A stretch of DNA of 64,000 nucleotides from Streptomyces hygroscopicus subsp. hygroscopicus (GTDB lineage Bacteria; Actinomycetota; Actinomycetes; Streptomycetales; Streptomycetaceae), in NCBI RefSeq assembly GCF_030269125.1, contig NZ_BSSM01000021.1, positions 1-64,000 on the forward strand, in the 5' to 3' direction. The notes under the pieces are model-generated. The model saw only the letters and a program-made list of their open reading frames with translations, did no database searches and was not told where the DNA came from. A program made the translations under genes and the position numbers. Within the stretch, counting starts at the first letter, position 1. Each line of letters opens with the position of its first letter. Shown here in pieces: positions 15,284 to 24,205 of the stretch.

Positions 15284-17689
15284 ATGGCGGGGCTTTCTTA
15301 CCCCTCTGAGTTGGACCACCCCACATACCTCGCAGCCGCGGTGCTCACCAACGGCAACCGGGTCATCGTGGCCGTCATCGCGGCCGTAGCCCTCGCCGCG
15401 CTGGTGGTCGCGGGGATCCTGGTGCGCCAGGTACTCGCCGCCGGCGAGGGCACCGACACCATGAAGAAGATCGCCGAAGCGGTCCAGGAAGGCGCCAAGG
15501 CGTATCTCGCACGGCAGCTGCGCACGCTCGGCGTATTCGCCGTCGTCGTCTTCTTCCTGCTTCTGCTGCTTCCCGCGGACGACTGGAATCAGCGGGCCGG
15601 GCGTTCGGTGTTCTTCCTGATCGGTGCGGTGTTCTCGGCCGCCACCGGCTATATCGGCATGTGGCTCGCGGTACGGAGCAATGTGCGGGTCGCCGCCGCG
15701 GCCCGGGAGGCGACCCCGGGCGAGGGCGAACCCGAAAAGGATCTGACGGCCGTCTCGCACACCGCGATGAAGATCGCATTTCGCACGGGCGGTGTGGTCG
15801 GCATGTTCACGGTGGGCCTCGGCCTGCTGGGCGCCTCCTGTGTGGTGCTGGTCTACGCCGCCGACGCGCCGAAGGTCCTCGAGGGCTTCGGCCTCGGCGC
15901 GGCCCTGATCGCGATGTTCATGCGTGTCGGCGGCGGCATCTTCACCAAGGCCGCCGACGTCGGCGCCGACCTGGTCGGCAAGGTCGAGCAGGGCATTCCG
16001 GAGGACGACCCGCGCAATGCCGCCACCATCGCCGACAACGTGGGCGACAACGTCGGCGACTGCGCGGGCATGGCGGCCGACCTCTTCGAGTCGTACGCCG
16101 TCACCCTGGTGGCCGCGCTGATCCTCGGCAAGGCCGCCTTCGGCGACTCCGGGCTCGCCTTCCCGCTTCTGGTGCCCGCCATCGGCGTGATCACCGCGAT
16201 GATCGGCATCTTCGCGGTCGCCCCCCGGCGCTCCGACCGCAGCGGCATGACCGCGATCAACCGCGGCTTCTTCGTCTCCGCGGTGATCTCCCTCGCGCTG
16301 GTCGCCGTCGCGGTCTTCGTCTACCTGCCGTCAAGCTACGCCGGCCTCTCCGGCGTGACGGACACGGCGATCAAGGGCAAGGACGGCGATCCGCGGATCC
16401 TCGCCCTGGTCGCGGTGGCCATCGGCATCCTGCTCGCCGCCGTCATCCAGCAGCTGACCGGCTACTTCACCGAGACCAACCGGCGCCCGGTCCGCGACAT
16501 CGGCAAGACCTCCCTCACCGGTCCCGCCACCGTCGTCCTGTCCGGCATCTCGGTCGGTCTGGAGTCCGCCGTCTACACCGCGCTGCTCATCGGGCTCGGC
16601 GTGTACGGCGCGTTCCTGCTCGGCGGTACGTCGATCATGCTCGCGCTGTTCGCCGTCGCGCTGGCCGGCACCGGCCTGCTGACCACGGTCGGCGTGATCG
16701 TCGCCATGGACACCTTCGGGCCGGTCTCCGACAACGCGCAGGGCATCGCCGAGATGTCCGGCGACGTCGAGGGGGCGGGCGCGCAGGTGCTCACCAACCT
16801 GGACGCGGTCGGCAACACCACCAAGGCGATCACCAAGGGCATCGCCATCGCCACCGCCGTGCTCGCGGCGTCGGCGCTCTTCGGGTCGTACCGCGACGCG
16901 ATCACCACCAATGTGCAGGACGTCGGGGAGAGGCTCACCGGGCCCGGCGCGCCGCTGAGCCTGTCCCTGGACATCTCGCAGCCCAACAACCTGGTCGGCC
17001 TCATCGCGGGCGCCGCGGTCGTGTTCCTCTTCTCCGGACTCGCCATCAACGCCGTGTCGCGGTCGGCGGGTTCGGTGGTGTTCGAGGTGCGGCGGCAGTT
17101 CCGCGAGAAGCCCGGGATCATGGACTTCACGGAGAAGCCCGAGTACGGCAAGGTCGTCGACATCTGCACCAAGGACGCCCTGCGGGAGCTGGCCACGCCC
17201 GGTCTGCTCGCGGTGATGGCGCCGATCTTCGTCGGGTTCACGCTCGGCGTCGGCTCGCTCGGCTCCTACCTGGCCGGCGCGATCGGCGCGGGCACACTGA
17301 TGGCGGTCTTCCTCGCCAACTCCGGCGGCGCCTGGGACAACGCCAAGAAGCTGGTGGAGGACGGCCACCACGGCGGCAAGGGCAGCGAGGCGCACGCGGC
17401 CACGGTGATCGGCGACACGGTCGGGGACCCCTTCAAGGACACCGCGGGTCCGGCGATCAACCCGCTGCTCAAGGTCATGAACCTGGTCTCGCTGCTCATC
17501 GCGCCCGCGGTGATCAAGTTCTCCTACGGCAACGACAAGAACCTCGGTGTGCGGATCGGGGTCGCGATCCTCGCGCTGCTGGTCATCGGCACGGCCGTGT
17601 ACATCTCCAAGCGGCGCGGCATCGCCGTCGGCGACGACGAGAGCGCCGAACGGGTCGCCAACTCGGCCGACGCGGCGGTGGTTTCGTAG
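15284..17689 (+). CDS. hppA: K+-independent H+-translocating pyrophosphatase
   Basis: The 801-residue polytopic protein couples pyrophosphate hydrolysis to proton export. The substrate site is visible (FTKAADVGADLVGKVEQGIPE, then NVGDNVGDCAGMAADLFESY). The sequence GNTTKAITKG has Lys at the position that is Ala in K+-dependent enzymes, so it should be K+-independent. A second acidic motif (GDTVGDPFKDTAGPAINPL) lies near the C-terminus. The ATG at 15284 follows AAGGAGGACGA. Usual family length is about 700-800 residues. Confidence 0.95.
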   Translation: MAGLSYPSELDHPTYLAAAVLTNGNRVIVAVIAAVALAALVVAGILVRQVLAAGEGTDTMKKIAEAVQEGAKAYLARQLRTLGVFAVVVFFLLLLLPADDWNQRAGRSVFFLIGAVFSAATGYIGMWLAVRSNVRVAAAAREATPGEGEPEKDLTAVSHTAMKIAFRTGGVVGMFTVGLGLLGASCVVLVYAADAPKVLEGFGLGAALIAMFMRVGGGIFTKAADVGADLVGKVEQGIPEDDPRNAATIADNVGDNVGDCAGMAADLFESYAVTLVAALILGKAAFGDSGLAFPLLVPAIGVITAMIGIFAVAPRRSDRSGMTAINRGFFVSAVISLALVAVAVFVYLPSSYAGLSGVTDTAIKGKDGDPRILALVAVAIGILLAAVIQQLTGYFTETNRRPVRDIGKTSLTGPATVVLSGISVGLESAVYTALLIGLGVYGAFLLGGTSIMLALFAVALAGTGLLTTVGVIVAMDTFGPVSDNAQGIAEMSGDVEGAGAQVLTNLDAVGNTTKAITKGIAIATAVLAASALFGSYRDAITTNVQDVGERLTGPGAPLSLSLDISQPNNLVGLIAGAAVVFLFSGLAINAVSRSAGSVVFEVRRQFREKPGIMDFTEKPEYGKVVDICTKDALRELATPGLLAVMAPIFVGFTLGVGSLGSYLAGAIGAGTLMAVFLANSGGAWDNAKKLVEDGHHGGKGSEAHAATVIGDTVGDPFKDTAGPAINPLLKVMNLVSLLIAPAVIKFSYGNDKNLGVRIGVAILALLVIGTAVYISKRRGIAVGDDESAERVANSADAAVVS

Positions 17690-17716
17690 GTTCCGGGAGA
17701 CGGCCTGCGCGGAGAG

Positions 17717-17755
17717 CGGGCGGGCGGCGCGTGCGCAAGACGTGCCGCCCGCCCG
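17717..17755 (+). terminator. Terminator after hppA
   Basis: A 12-bp stem of CGGGCGGGCGGC and its complement (17717-17728 and 17744-17755) with a 15-base loop, 28 bp past the hppA stop codon. Confidence 0.75.
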
Positions 17756-17899
17756 TTCGTGTGCGCGGAAACGGCGCAGTCGTGAGCCTTCTCTCGCGCA
17801 AAAAGTAATAAAAGGTACCTAGGGGGCGATCGGTGTGCGGAGGGTGTGCGTCCGCCGTGTAGGGTCCGGGGCCCGAGAGCCATGGAAGGGACCAATCCG

Positions 17900-18514
17900 G
17901 TGAACAAGAAGCTCGCGGCCGCGCTGTCCGGCGGTGCGGTACTGGTGGTGGCGCTGTCGGGATGCAGCAGCAACAGCGCCCCCAAGGGGCCCGACCCCAA
18001 GCTGGTCGCCTGGGCCAAGTCGGTGTGCGACGCCGTGCCCGCGCAGGACGCGAAGATCAAGGCGGCGAACGCGGCGATCTCCACGACGGCCGCCGACACC
18101 GCCAAGCCCGAGACGCTGCAGAAGACCGACTCCAAGGCCTTCCAGGACATGGCCGACGGCTACAAGGCGATCGCCACGGCCGTCAACGAGGCCGGCGCGC
18201 CCCCCGGGGTCTCCGGCGGCGCCAAGCGGCTCGGCGATGTCGTGAAGAGCTTCAACAGCCTCGCGGCCTCCTACGGCGACCTGAAGAAGCAGGTCGACCA
18301 GCTGAACACCAAGGACCAGGCGAAGTTCGCCTCCGGGCTGCACGACGTCGCCCAGCAGATGACCGAGCTGGAGAAGAAGCACCAGAGCGGCACGGAGTCC
18401 CTGAAGAACCTCCAGCAGGGCGAGGTGCAGGACGCCATCGCCCAGCAGCCGAGCTGCAAGAAGGTCGCCTCCTCGGCGTCGTCGTCGGCGTCCGCGGCCT
18501 CCACGGCGGGCTGA
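17900..18514 (+). CDS. Small secreted lipoprotein
   Basis: Starting at GTG 17900 (GGAAGGGA upstream), the 204-residue protein has a signal peptide with lipobox ALSGC near residue 20, a helical mature region with alternating charged residues (coiled-coil-like, about 60-160), and a Ser/Ala-rich tail. An ATG at 17882 is an alternative start but leaves the ribosome-binding site inside the gene. No enzymatic motif is seen; the function is unknown. It follows hppA and precedes the methyltransferase in the same direction. Confidence 0.75.
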   Translation: MNKKLAAALSGGAVLVVALSGCSSNSAPKGPDPKLVAWAKSVCDAVPAQDAKIKAANAAISTTAADTAKPETLQKTDSKAFQDMADGYKAIATAVNEAGAPPGVSGGAKRLGDVVKSFNSLAASYGDLKKQVDQLNTKDQAKFASGLHDVAQQMTELEKKHQSGTESLKNLQQGEVQDAIAQQPSCKKVASSASSSASAASTAG

Positions 18515-18611
18515 CCGGCGCACGAGCGCGCGGGGGACGGCGGCCCGGCCGTCCCCCCGGGCCCGGCCGTCCCCCCGGGCCCGCCCGGGACACACGGGAC
18601 ACAATGGGACC

Positions 18612-20132
18612 GTGACTGACTCCGGACTCGCCCCCCTGCCCGCCGCCGACCGTCCCGAGGCCGCCGCGCGGCTGCGGGACGCGCTGCTGGCCGCCTCCTT
18701 CACCGCCGACGGGCTGCTCGAACTGCTCGGCGCGCCCGCGTACGCGGCGCTGGCCCGCAGCGAGACCGTGCCCGCGCTGAGGGCGACCCGTGGCGACACG
18801 CCGCTGGAGACCCTCGTACGGCTCTTCCTGTTGCAGCAGCCCGTGGCGCACGCGCGCGTGGCCGCCGTGCTCCCCGTCGAGGAGGCCGTCGAGGCCGGGT
18901 GGCTCATGCGGGTGGGCGGCGACGAGCTGGCCGCCACCGTGGACGTGCGGCCGTACGGCGGGCCCGGCGGCGAGGACTGGTTCATCGTGTCCGACCTGGG
19001 CTGCGCGGTCGGCGGCGCGGGAGGCATCGGACAGCAAGCCGAGGGCGTCGTCCTCGGCGTCGGCGGCGCCTCCACCACCCTCGCCGGCATCACCGTGCGC
19101 ACCCCCGTCGCCGCGGCCCTCGACCTCGGCACCGGCTCCGGCATCCAGGCGCTGCACGCCTCCCGGCACGCCACGCGCGTGACGGCGACCGATCTCAACC
19201 CGCGCGCGCTGCACATCACGGCGCTCACGCTCGCTCTGTCCGGCGCGCCCGCCGCCGAGCTGCGCGAGGGCTCCCTGTTCGAACCGGTGCGCGACGACGA
19301 GAAGTTCGACCTCATCGTCTCCAACCCGCCCTTCGTCATCTCCCCCGGCGCCCGGCTCACCTACCGCGACGGCGGCATGGGCGGGGACGATCTGTGCCGC
19401 TCGCTCGTCCAGCAGGCGGGAGAACGGCTGAACGAGGGCGGATTCGCGCAGTTCCTCGCCAACTGGCAGCACGTGGCGGGGGAGGACTGGCAGGACAGAC
19501 TCAGGTCGTGGGTGCCGCGCGGGTGCGATGCCTGGATCGTGCAGCGCGAGGTGCAGGACGTCACGCAGTACGCCGAGCTGTGGCTGCGGGACGCCGGGGA
19601 CCACCGCGGGGACCCGGCGGACTACCAGGCGCGCTACGACGCCTGGCTCGACGAGTTCGAGGCGCGCAAGGTCAAGGCGGTCGGCTTCGGCTGGATCACC
19701 CTGCGCAGGACCGGTGCGGCCGAGCCCTCCATCACGCTGGAGGAGTGGCCGCATCCCGTCGAACAGCCCCTCGGGGACACCATCCGGGCGCACTTCGAAC
19801 GCCTCGACTACCTGCGCGAGCACGACGACGCGGCGCTGCTCGCCCATCACTTCCGGCTGGTCGGCGAGGTGGTGCAGGAACAGGTCGGGCTGCCCGGCGC
19901 CGAGGACCCGGAGCACGTCGTCCTGCGACAGCACCGCGGCATGCGCCGCGCGACCAAGGTGGACACGGTGGGCGCCGGGTTCGCGGGCGTGTGCGACGGC
20001 ACGCTCAGCGCGGGCCGCATCCTGGACGCCATCGCCCAGCTGATGGGCGAGGACTCGGTACGGCTGCGCGCCCAGACCCCCGCCCAGATCCGGCTGCTCG
20101 TGGAGCAGGGCTTCCTGGAGCCGGTGGGCTGA
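18612..20132 (+). CDS. SAM-dependent methyltransferase (HemK/RsmC-like)
   Basis: The 506-residue protein has an N-terminal helical domain (to about 130), then a class I methyltransferase fold: motif I ALDLGTGSGIQALHA near residue 175 and the catalytic NPPF (LIVSNPPFVIS) near 240, the signature of enzymes methylating exocyclic amino groups of bases or Gln. The C-terminal 200 residues are a family-specific extension. The GTG start at 18612 has a CACAAT box 6 bases upstream and no ribosome-binding site, so the mRNA may be leaderless. Substrate not identifiable. Confidence 0.75.
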   Translation: MTDSGLAPLPAADRPEAAARLRDALLAASFTADGLLELLGAPAYAALARSETVPALRATRGDTPLETLVRLFLLQQPVAHARVAAVLPVEEAVEAGWLMRVGGDELAATVDVRPYGGPGGEDWFIVSDLGCAVGGAGGIGQQAEGVVLGVGGASTTLAGITVRTPVAAALDLGTGSGIQALHASRHATRVTATDLNPRALHITALTLALSGAPAAELREGSLFEPVRDDEKFDLIVSNPPFVISPGARLTYRDGGMGGDDLCRSLVQQAGERLNEGGFAQFLANWQHVAGEDWQDRLRSWVPRGCDAWIVQREVQDVTQYAELWLRDAGDHRGDPADYQARYDAWLDEFEARKVKAVGFGWITLRRTGAAEPSITLEEWPHPVEQPLGDTIRAHFERLDYLREHDDAALLAHHFRLVGEVVQEQVGLPGAEDPEHVVLRQHRGMRRATKVDTVGAGFAGVCDGTLSAGRILDAIAQLMGEDSVRLRAQTPAQIRLLVEQGFLEPVG

Positions 20133-20806
20133 GACGCCCGCGCGCGGAAGGTGCCTGCGGCGTCTCCCGCGCGCGGCGGCGGGCCCGCGCCGTGTCCCGC
20201 GTGCCGCAGGGGGACCGTCTCCCGCGTGCCGCGGCGGGCCCGCGCCGCGGCACGCGGCGGTGGCAGCGGCCCGCGTGCGCGGCGGGCCGTCTCGTGCCGC
20301 CGCCGCGCCACGCCTCCGGCGTTTGCCTGCGACGTACCACCGGCGTCTCCCGCCCGGCAAGCCCTGGCGTCTTCTGCCTCGCAGGCCCCGGGCGTATGCC
20401 TGCGACACGCCACCGGCGTCTCCCGCCCCGGACGCCCCGGCCGTATGCCTGCGACGTACCACCGGCGTTTCCCGCCCCGGACGCCCCGGCCGTATGCCTG
20501 CGACGTACCACCGGCGTTTCCCGCCCCGGACGCCCCGGCGTACCCCCCGCCTCGCGGCGCCGCCCGGCCCGCCCCGGCGCAGGGCCGACGAAACAGGCCG
20601 GCGTATGCCTTCGGCACACCCGCGTGGCCCGCCGATCGCAGAACGGCCGGAAAAATACGGCTCCCGTGGCGAAGACGCACCCCTCCGCGCCCCTCGCCCG
20701 GTCCGGCCCCCGCCCCGCCGGTCTCCCGTTCACCCCGATGTCGCCCGTCCGTCGCCCGTGCGTGTCACTCTCCCCCGCGGGACGGAGCCGGAAGGGGTGG
20801 GGAACG
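20133..20806. other. Long repeat-bearing intergenic region
   Basis: No reliable gene is seen in these 674 bases; all open frames cross the repeats in shifting frames. The core is a tandem array at about 20320-20545. A further half-copy with CGTATGCC lies near 20603. A less G+C-rich patch at 20640-20670 precedes the next gene. Confidence 0.6.
20320..20545. repeat. 49-bp tandem repeat array
   Basis: Full units start at 20393, 20442 and 20491 (exact 49-bp spacing), each containing TGCCTGCGACGTACCACC (GACACGCC in the first) and CGCCCCGGACGCCCCGG. A diverged copy starts at 20320, with a 24-base partial unit at 20368. The period is not a multiple of three, and the array lies between two genes. Confidence 0.85.
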
Positions 20807-21004
20807 ATGGAGCGCGGGCCGGCGATCTTCACGGGGGTGGTGTTCGCCCTGTTCGGAGGCGTCCTCCTGGTGTGGACCGGGATCCGGCTGCGGCGCGGTG
20901 AGCCGGTGGCCCACGGTGTGAACCGGGTCGCATCGGCCACGGTCGCGAGCGTGGCCGGAACGCTCGCGCTGGCCGTCGGCGGCTACTGCCTCACCCGCCT
21001 CTGA
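20807..21004 (+). CDS. Small two-helix membrane protein
   Basis: A 65-residue protein with two hydrophobic segments (FTGVVFALFGGVLLVWTGI and VASVAGTLALAVGGYCL) separated by a short basic loop (RLRRGEPVAHG). The ATG at 20807 follows GAAGGGGTGGGGAAC. It lies just upstream of topA on the same strand. No family function is known to me. Confidence 0.7.
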   Translation: MERGPAIFTGVVFALFGGVLLVWTGIRLRRGEPVAHGVNRVASATVASVAGTLALAVGGYCLTRL

Positions 21005-21272
21005 CGTCGGCGGGCGTCCCTTCCCGGGCGGGTGGGGAGAGTAAGAGGAGCATCACGCTCCGGACAGGCCCGGACGGGGTACCCGGGACTCCGGGCGGCA
21101 GGAATACCGGTAGTCGGGTTACCGTTCGAGTGGCCGTTGTGGGCTTTTCCCGTTTGACACGGGGGCGGGATGTACCGTCACACTCCGCAGCGTCACACGT
21201 GCCAGCAGTACGTTGCGACCCCGGGACCAAGGCCTGGGGAGGCCACAGCGTCGACCGGAGAGAAGAGCGAAG

Positions 21273-24068
21273 TTGTCCCCGACCAGCGAGACCGCACAGG
21301 GCGGCCGCCGACTCGTCATCGTCGAGTCGCCTGCCAAGGCGAAGACGATCAAGGGCTACCTCGGCCCCGGCTACGTAGTCGAAGCGAGCGTCGGGCACAT
21401 CCGCGACCTTCCCAACGGCGCCGCCGAGGTGCCCGAGAAGTACACCGGCGAGGTGCGCCGCCTCGGCGTGGACGTCGAGCACGACTTCCAGCCGGTCTAC
21501 GTGGTCAACGCGGACAAGAAGGCTCAGGTCAAGAAGCTCAAGGACCTGCTGAAGGACTCCGACGAACTCTTCCTGGCCACCGACGAGGACCGGGAGGGCG
21601 AGGCCATCGCCTGGCACCTCCAGGAGGTCCTGAAGCCGAAGATCCCGGTCAAGCGGATGGTCTTCCACGAGATCACCAAGGACGCGATCCGCGAGGCCGT
21701 CGCCAACCCGCGCCAGCTCAACCAGAAGCTGGTCGACGCCCAGGAGACCCGCCGCATCCTCGACCGCCTCTACGGCTACGAGGTCTCCCCGGTGCTGTGG
21801 AAGAAGGTCATGCCCCGGCTGTCGGCCGGCCGTGTCCAGTCCGTCGCGACCCGGCTCGTGGTCGAGCGGGAACGCGAGCGCATCGCCTTCCGCTCCGCCG
21901 AGTACTGGGACCTCACCGGCACCTTCGGGACCGGCCGCGCGGGCGACCCGTCCGACCCGTCGTCGCTGGTCGCGCGCCTGCAGACCGTCGACGGACGGCG
22001 TGTGGCGCAGGGCCGTGACTTCGACTCCCTGGGGCAGCCGAAGACCGCGAACACCCTCCACCTGGACGAGGCGACCGCCCGCGCGCTCGCCGCCGCCCTG
22101 GAGAACACCCGCTTCTCCGTGCGCTCGGTGGAGTCCAAGCCGTACCGCCGCTCGCCGTACGCGCCGTTCCGTACGACGACGCTCCAGCAGGAGGCCAGCC
22201 GCAAGCTCGGTTTCGGCGCGAAGGCGACCATGCAGGTCGCCCAGAAGCTGTACGAGAACGGCTACATCACGTACATGCGTACGGACTCCACGACGCTGAG
22301 CGAGACCGCCGTCGCGGCCGCCCGCGCCCAGGTCACGCAGCTGTACGGCGCCGACTACCTGCCCCCGCAGCCGCGCACGTACGCGGTGAAGGTGAAGAAC
22401 GCGCAGGAGGCGCACGAGGCGATCCGGCCCTCGGGTGATCGTTTCCGCACGCCCGCGGAGACCGGCCTGACCGGCGACCAGTTCAAGCTGTACGAGCTGA
22501 TCTGGAAGCGGACCGTCGCCTCCCAGATGAAGGACGCGACCGGCAACAGCGTGACCGTCAGGATCGGCGGCACCGCCGCCGACGGCCGGGACGTGGAGTT
22601 CAGCGCCTCCGGCAAGACGATCACCTTCCACGGCTTCCTCAAGGCCTACGTCGAGGGCGCCGACGACCCGAACGCCGAGCTGGACGACCGCGAGCGCCGG
22701 CTGCCGCAGGTCGCCGAGGGCGACGCGCTGTCCGCCGACGAGATCACGGTCGACGGCCACGCCACCAAGCCCCCGGCGCGCTACACCGAGGCATCCCTGG
22801 TCAAGGAGCTGGAAGAGCGCGAGATCGGCCGCCCGTCGACCTACGCGTCGATCATCGGCACGATCCTCGACCGCGGTTATGTCTTCAAGAAGGGCACGGC
22901 CCTCGTGCCGTCCTTCCTGTCCTTCGCCGTCGTGAACCTTCTGGAGAAGCACTTCGGCCGGCTGGTCGACTACGACTTCACCGCCAAGATGGAGGACGAC
23001 CTCGACCGGATCGCCCGCGGCGAGGCCCAGGCCGTGCCGTGGCTGAAGCGCTTCTACTTCGGCGAGGGCACCATCAGCGGCGCAGCGGCCGACGCGGGCA
23101 ACGGCGACGGCGACCACCTCGGCGGCCTCAAGGAACTGGTCACCGACCTGGGCGCGATCGACGCCCGCGAGGTGTCCTCGTTCCCGGTGGGCAACGGCAT
23201 CGTGCTGCGGGTCGGCCGCTACGGGCCGTACATCGAGCGCGGCGAGAAGGACACCGAGCAGCACCAGCGCGCCGACATCCCGGACGACCTGGCGCCGGAC
23301 GAGCTGACCGTCGAGCTGGCCGAGAAGCTGCTGGCCGAGCCCAGCGGCGAGATCGAGCTGGGCACCGACCCGGCCACCGGCCACGCGATCGTCGCCAAGA
23401 AGGGCCGCTACGGCCCCTACGTCACCGAGGTGCTCCCCGAGGGCACCCCGAAGACCGGCAAGAACGCGGTGAAGCCGCGTACCGCCTCCCTCTTCAAGTC
23501 CATGTCGCTGGACACGGTGACGCTGGACGACGCCCTGAAGCTGATGTCGCTGCCGCGCGTCGTCGGCGCCGACGCCGAGGGCCAGGAGATCACCGCCCAG
23601 AACGGCCGCTACGGCCCGTACCTCAAGAAGGGCACGGACTCGCGCTCGCTCCAGACCGAGGACCAGCTCTTCACGATCACGCTGGAGGAGGCGCTGGCGA
23701 TCTACGCCCAGCCGAAGCAGCGTGGGCGGGCCGCGGCCAAGCCGCCGCTGAAGGAACTGGGCGAGGACCCGGTGTCCAAGAAGCCGGTCGTGGTCAAGGA
23801 CGGCCGCTTCGGGCCGTACGTCACCGACGGCGAGACCAACGCGACCCTGCGCTCCGGCGACAGCGTCGAGACGATCACCCCGGAGCGCGGCTTCGAGCTC
23901 CTCGCCGAGAAGCGCGCGAAGGGCCCGGCCAAGAAGACCGCGAAGAAGGCGGCGGCCAAGAAGACGGCCCCGGCGAAGAAGACCGCCGCGAAGAAGACGG
24001 CGGCGAAGAAGACCGCCGCCAAGAAGACGACGGCGACGAGGTCGACGGCTTCCGGCGCGGAGGACTGA
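21273..24068 (+). CDS. topA: DNA topoisomerase I with lysine-repeat tail
   Basis: The 931-residue type IA topoisomerase relaxes negative supercoils. The TOPRIM domain starts RRLVIVESPAKAKTIKGYLG and includes ATDEDREGE; the catalytic tyrosine lies in ENGYITYMRTDS. Instead of zinc fingers the C-terminal third has repeated GRYGPY/GRFGPY modules (at least four), then a Lys/Ala tail (repeats of KKTAAKKT) as in Streptomyces and other actinobacteria, which promotes processive DNA binding. The TTG start at 21273 places the TOPRIM motif at residue 12, matching known homologues. A TTGACA hexamer lies at 21154 in the promoter region. Confidence 0.95.
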   Translation: MSPTSETAQGGRRLVIVESPAKAKTIKGYLGPGYVVEASVGHIRDLPNGAAEVPEKYTGEVRRLGVDVEHDFQPVYVVNADKKAQVKKLKDLLKDSDELFLATDEDREGEAIAWHLQEVLKPKIPVKRMVFHEITKDAIREAVANPRQLNQKLVDAQETRRILDRLYGYEVSPVLWKKVMPRLSAGRVQSVATRLVVERERERIAFRSAEYWDLTGTFGTGRAGDPSDPSSLVARLQTVDGRRVAQGRDFDSLGQPKTANTLHLDEATARALAAALENTRFSVRSVESKPYRRSPYAPFRTTTLQQEASRKLGFGAKATMQVAQKLYENGYITYMRTDSTTLSETAVAAARAQVTQLYGADYLPPQPRTYAVKVKNAQEAHEAIRPSGDRFRTPAETGLTGDQFKLYELIWKRTVASQMKDATGNSVTVRIGGTAADGRDVEFSASGKTITFHGFLKAYVEGADDPNAELDDRERRLPQVAEGDALSADEITVDGHATKPPARYTEASLVKELEEREIGRPSTYASIIGTILDRGYVFKKGTALVPSFLSFAVVNLLEKHFGRLVDYDFTAKMEDDLDRIARGEAQAVPWLKRFYFGEGTISGAAADAGNGDGDHLGGLKELVTDLGAIDAREVSSFPVGNGIVLRVGRYGPYIERGEKDTEQHQRADIPDDLAPDELTVELAEKLLAEPSGEIELGTDPATGHAIVAKKGRYGPYVTEVLPEGTPKTGKNAVKPRTASLFKSMSLDTVTLDDALKLMSLPRVVGADAEGQEITAQNGRYGPYLKKGTDSRSLQTEDQLFTITLEEALAIYAQPKQRGRAAAKPPLKELGEDPVSKKPVVVKDGRFGPYVTDGETNATLRSGDSVETITPERGFELLAEKRAKGPAKKTAKKAAAKKTAPAKKTAAKKTAAKKTAAKKTTATRSTASGAED

Positions 24069-24119
24069 GCGTCCTCCGGCGCGGGGACCGAGAACCCACG
24101 CGTCTCGTTTCGCCCCGTA

Positions 24120-24152
24120 CACGCCCCGGCATCACTTTGGTGTCGGGGCGTG
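24120..24152 (+). terminator. Terminator after topA
   Basis: Stem CACGCCCCGGCATC pairs with a downstream GGTGTCGGGGCGTG (two G-T wobbles) around a short TTT-containing loop, about 50 bp past the topA stop. Confidence 0.7.
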
Positions 24153-24205
24153 CGCATGCCAGGAGTGCGAGGTGTGGTGTCCGTGGCTGCGGATAGGCTG
24201 AACGC

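Noticed and set aside
20133..20806. CRISPR array
   Set aside because: The 49-bp units are contiguous tandem repeats without unique spacers, and no cas genes are present.
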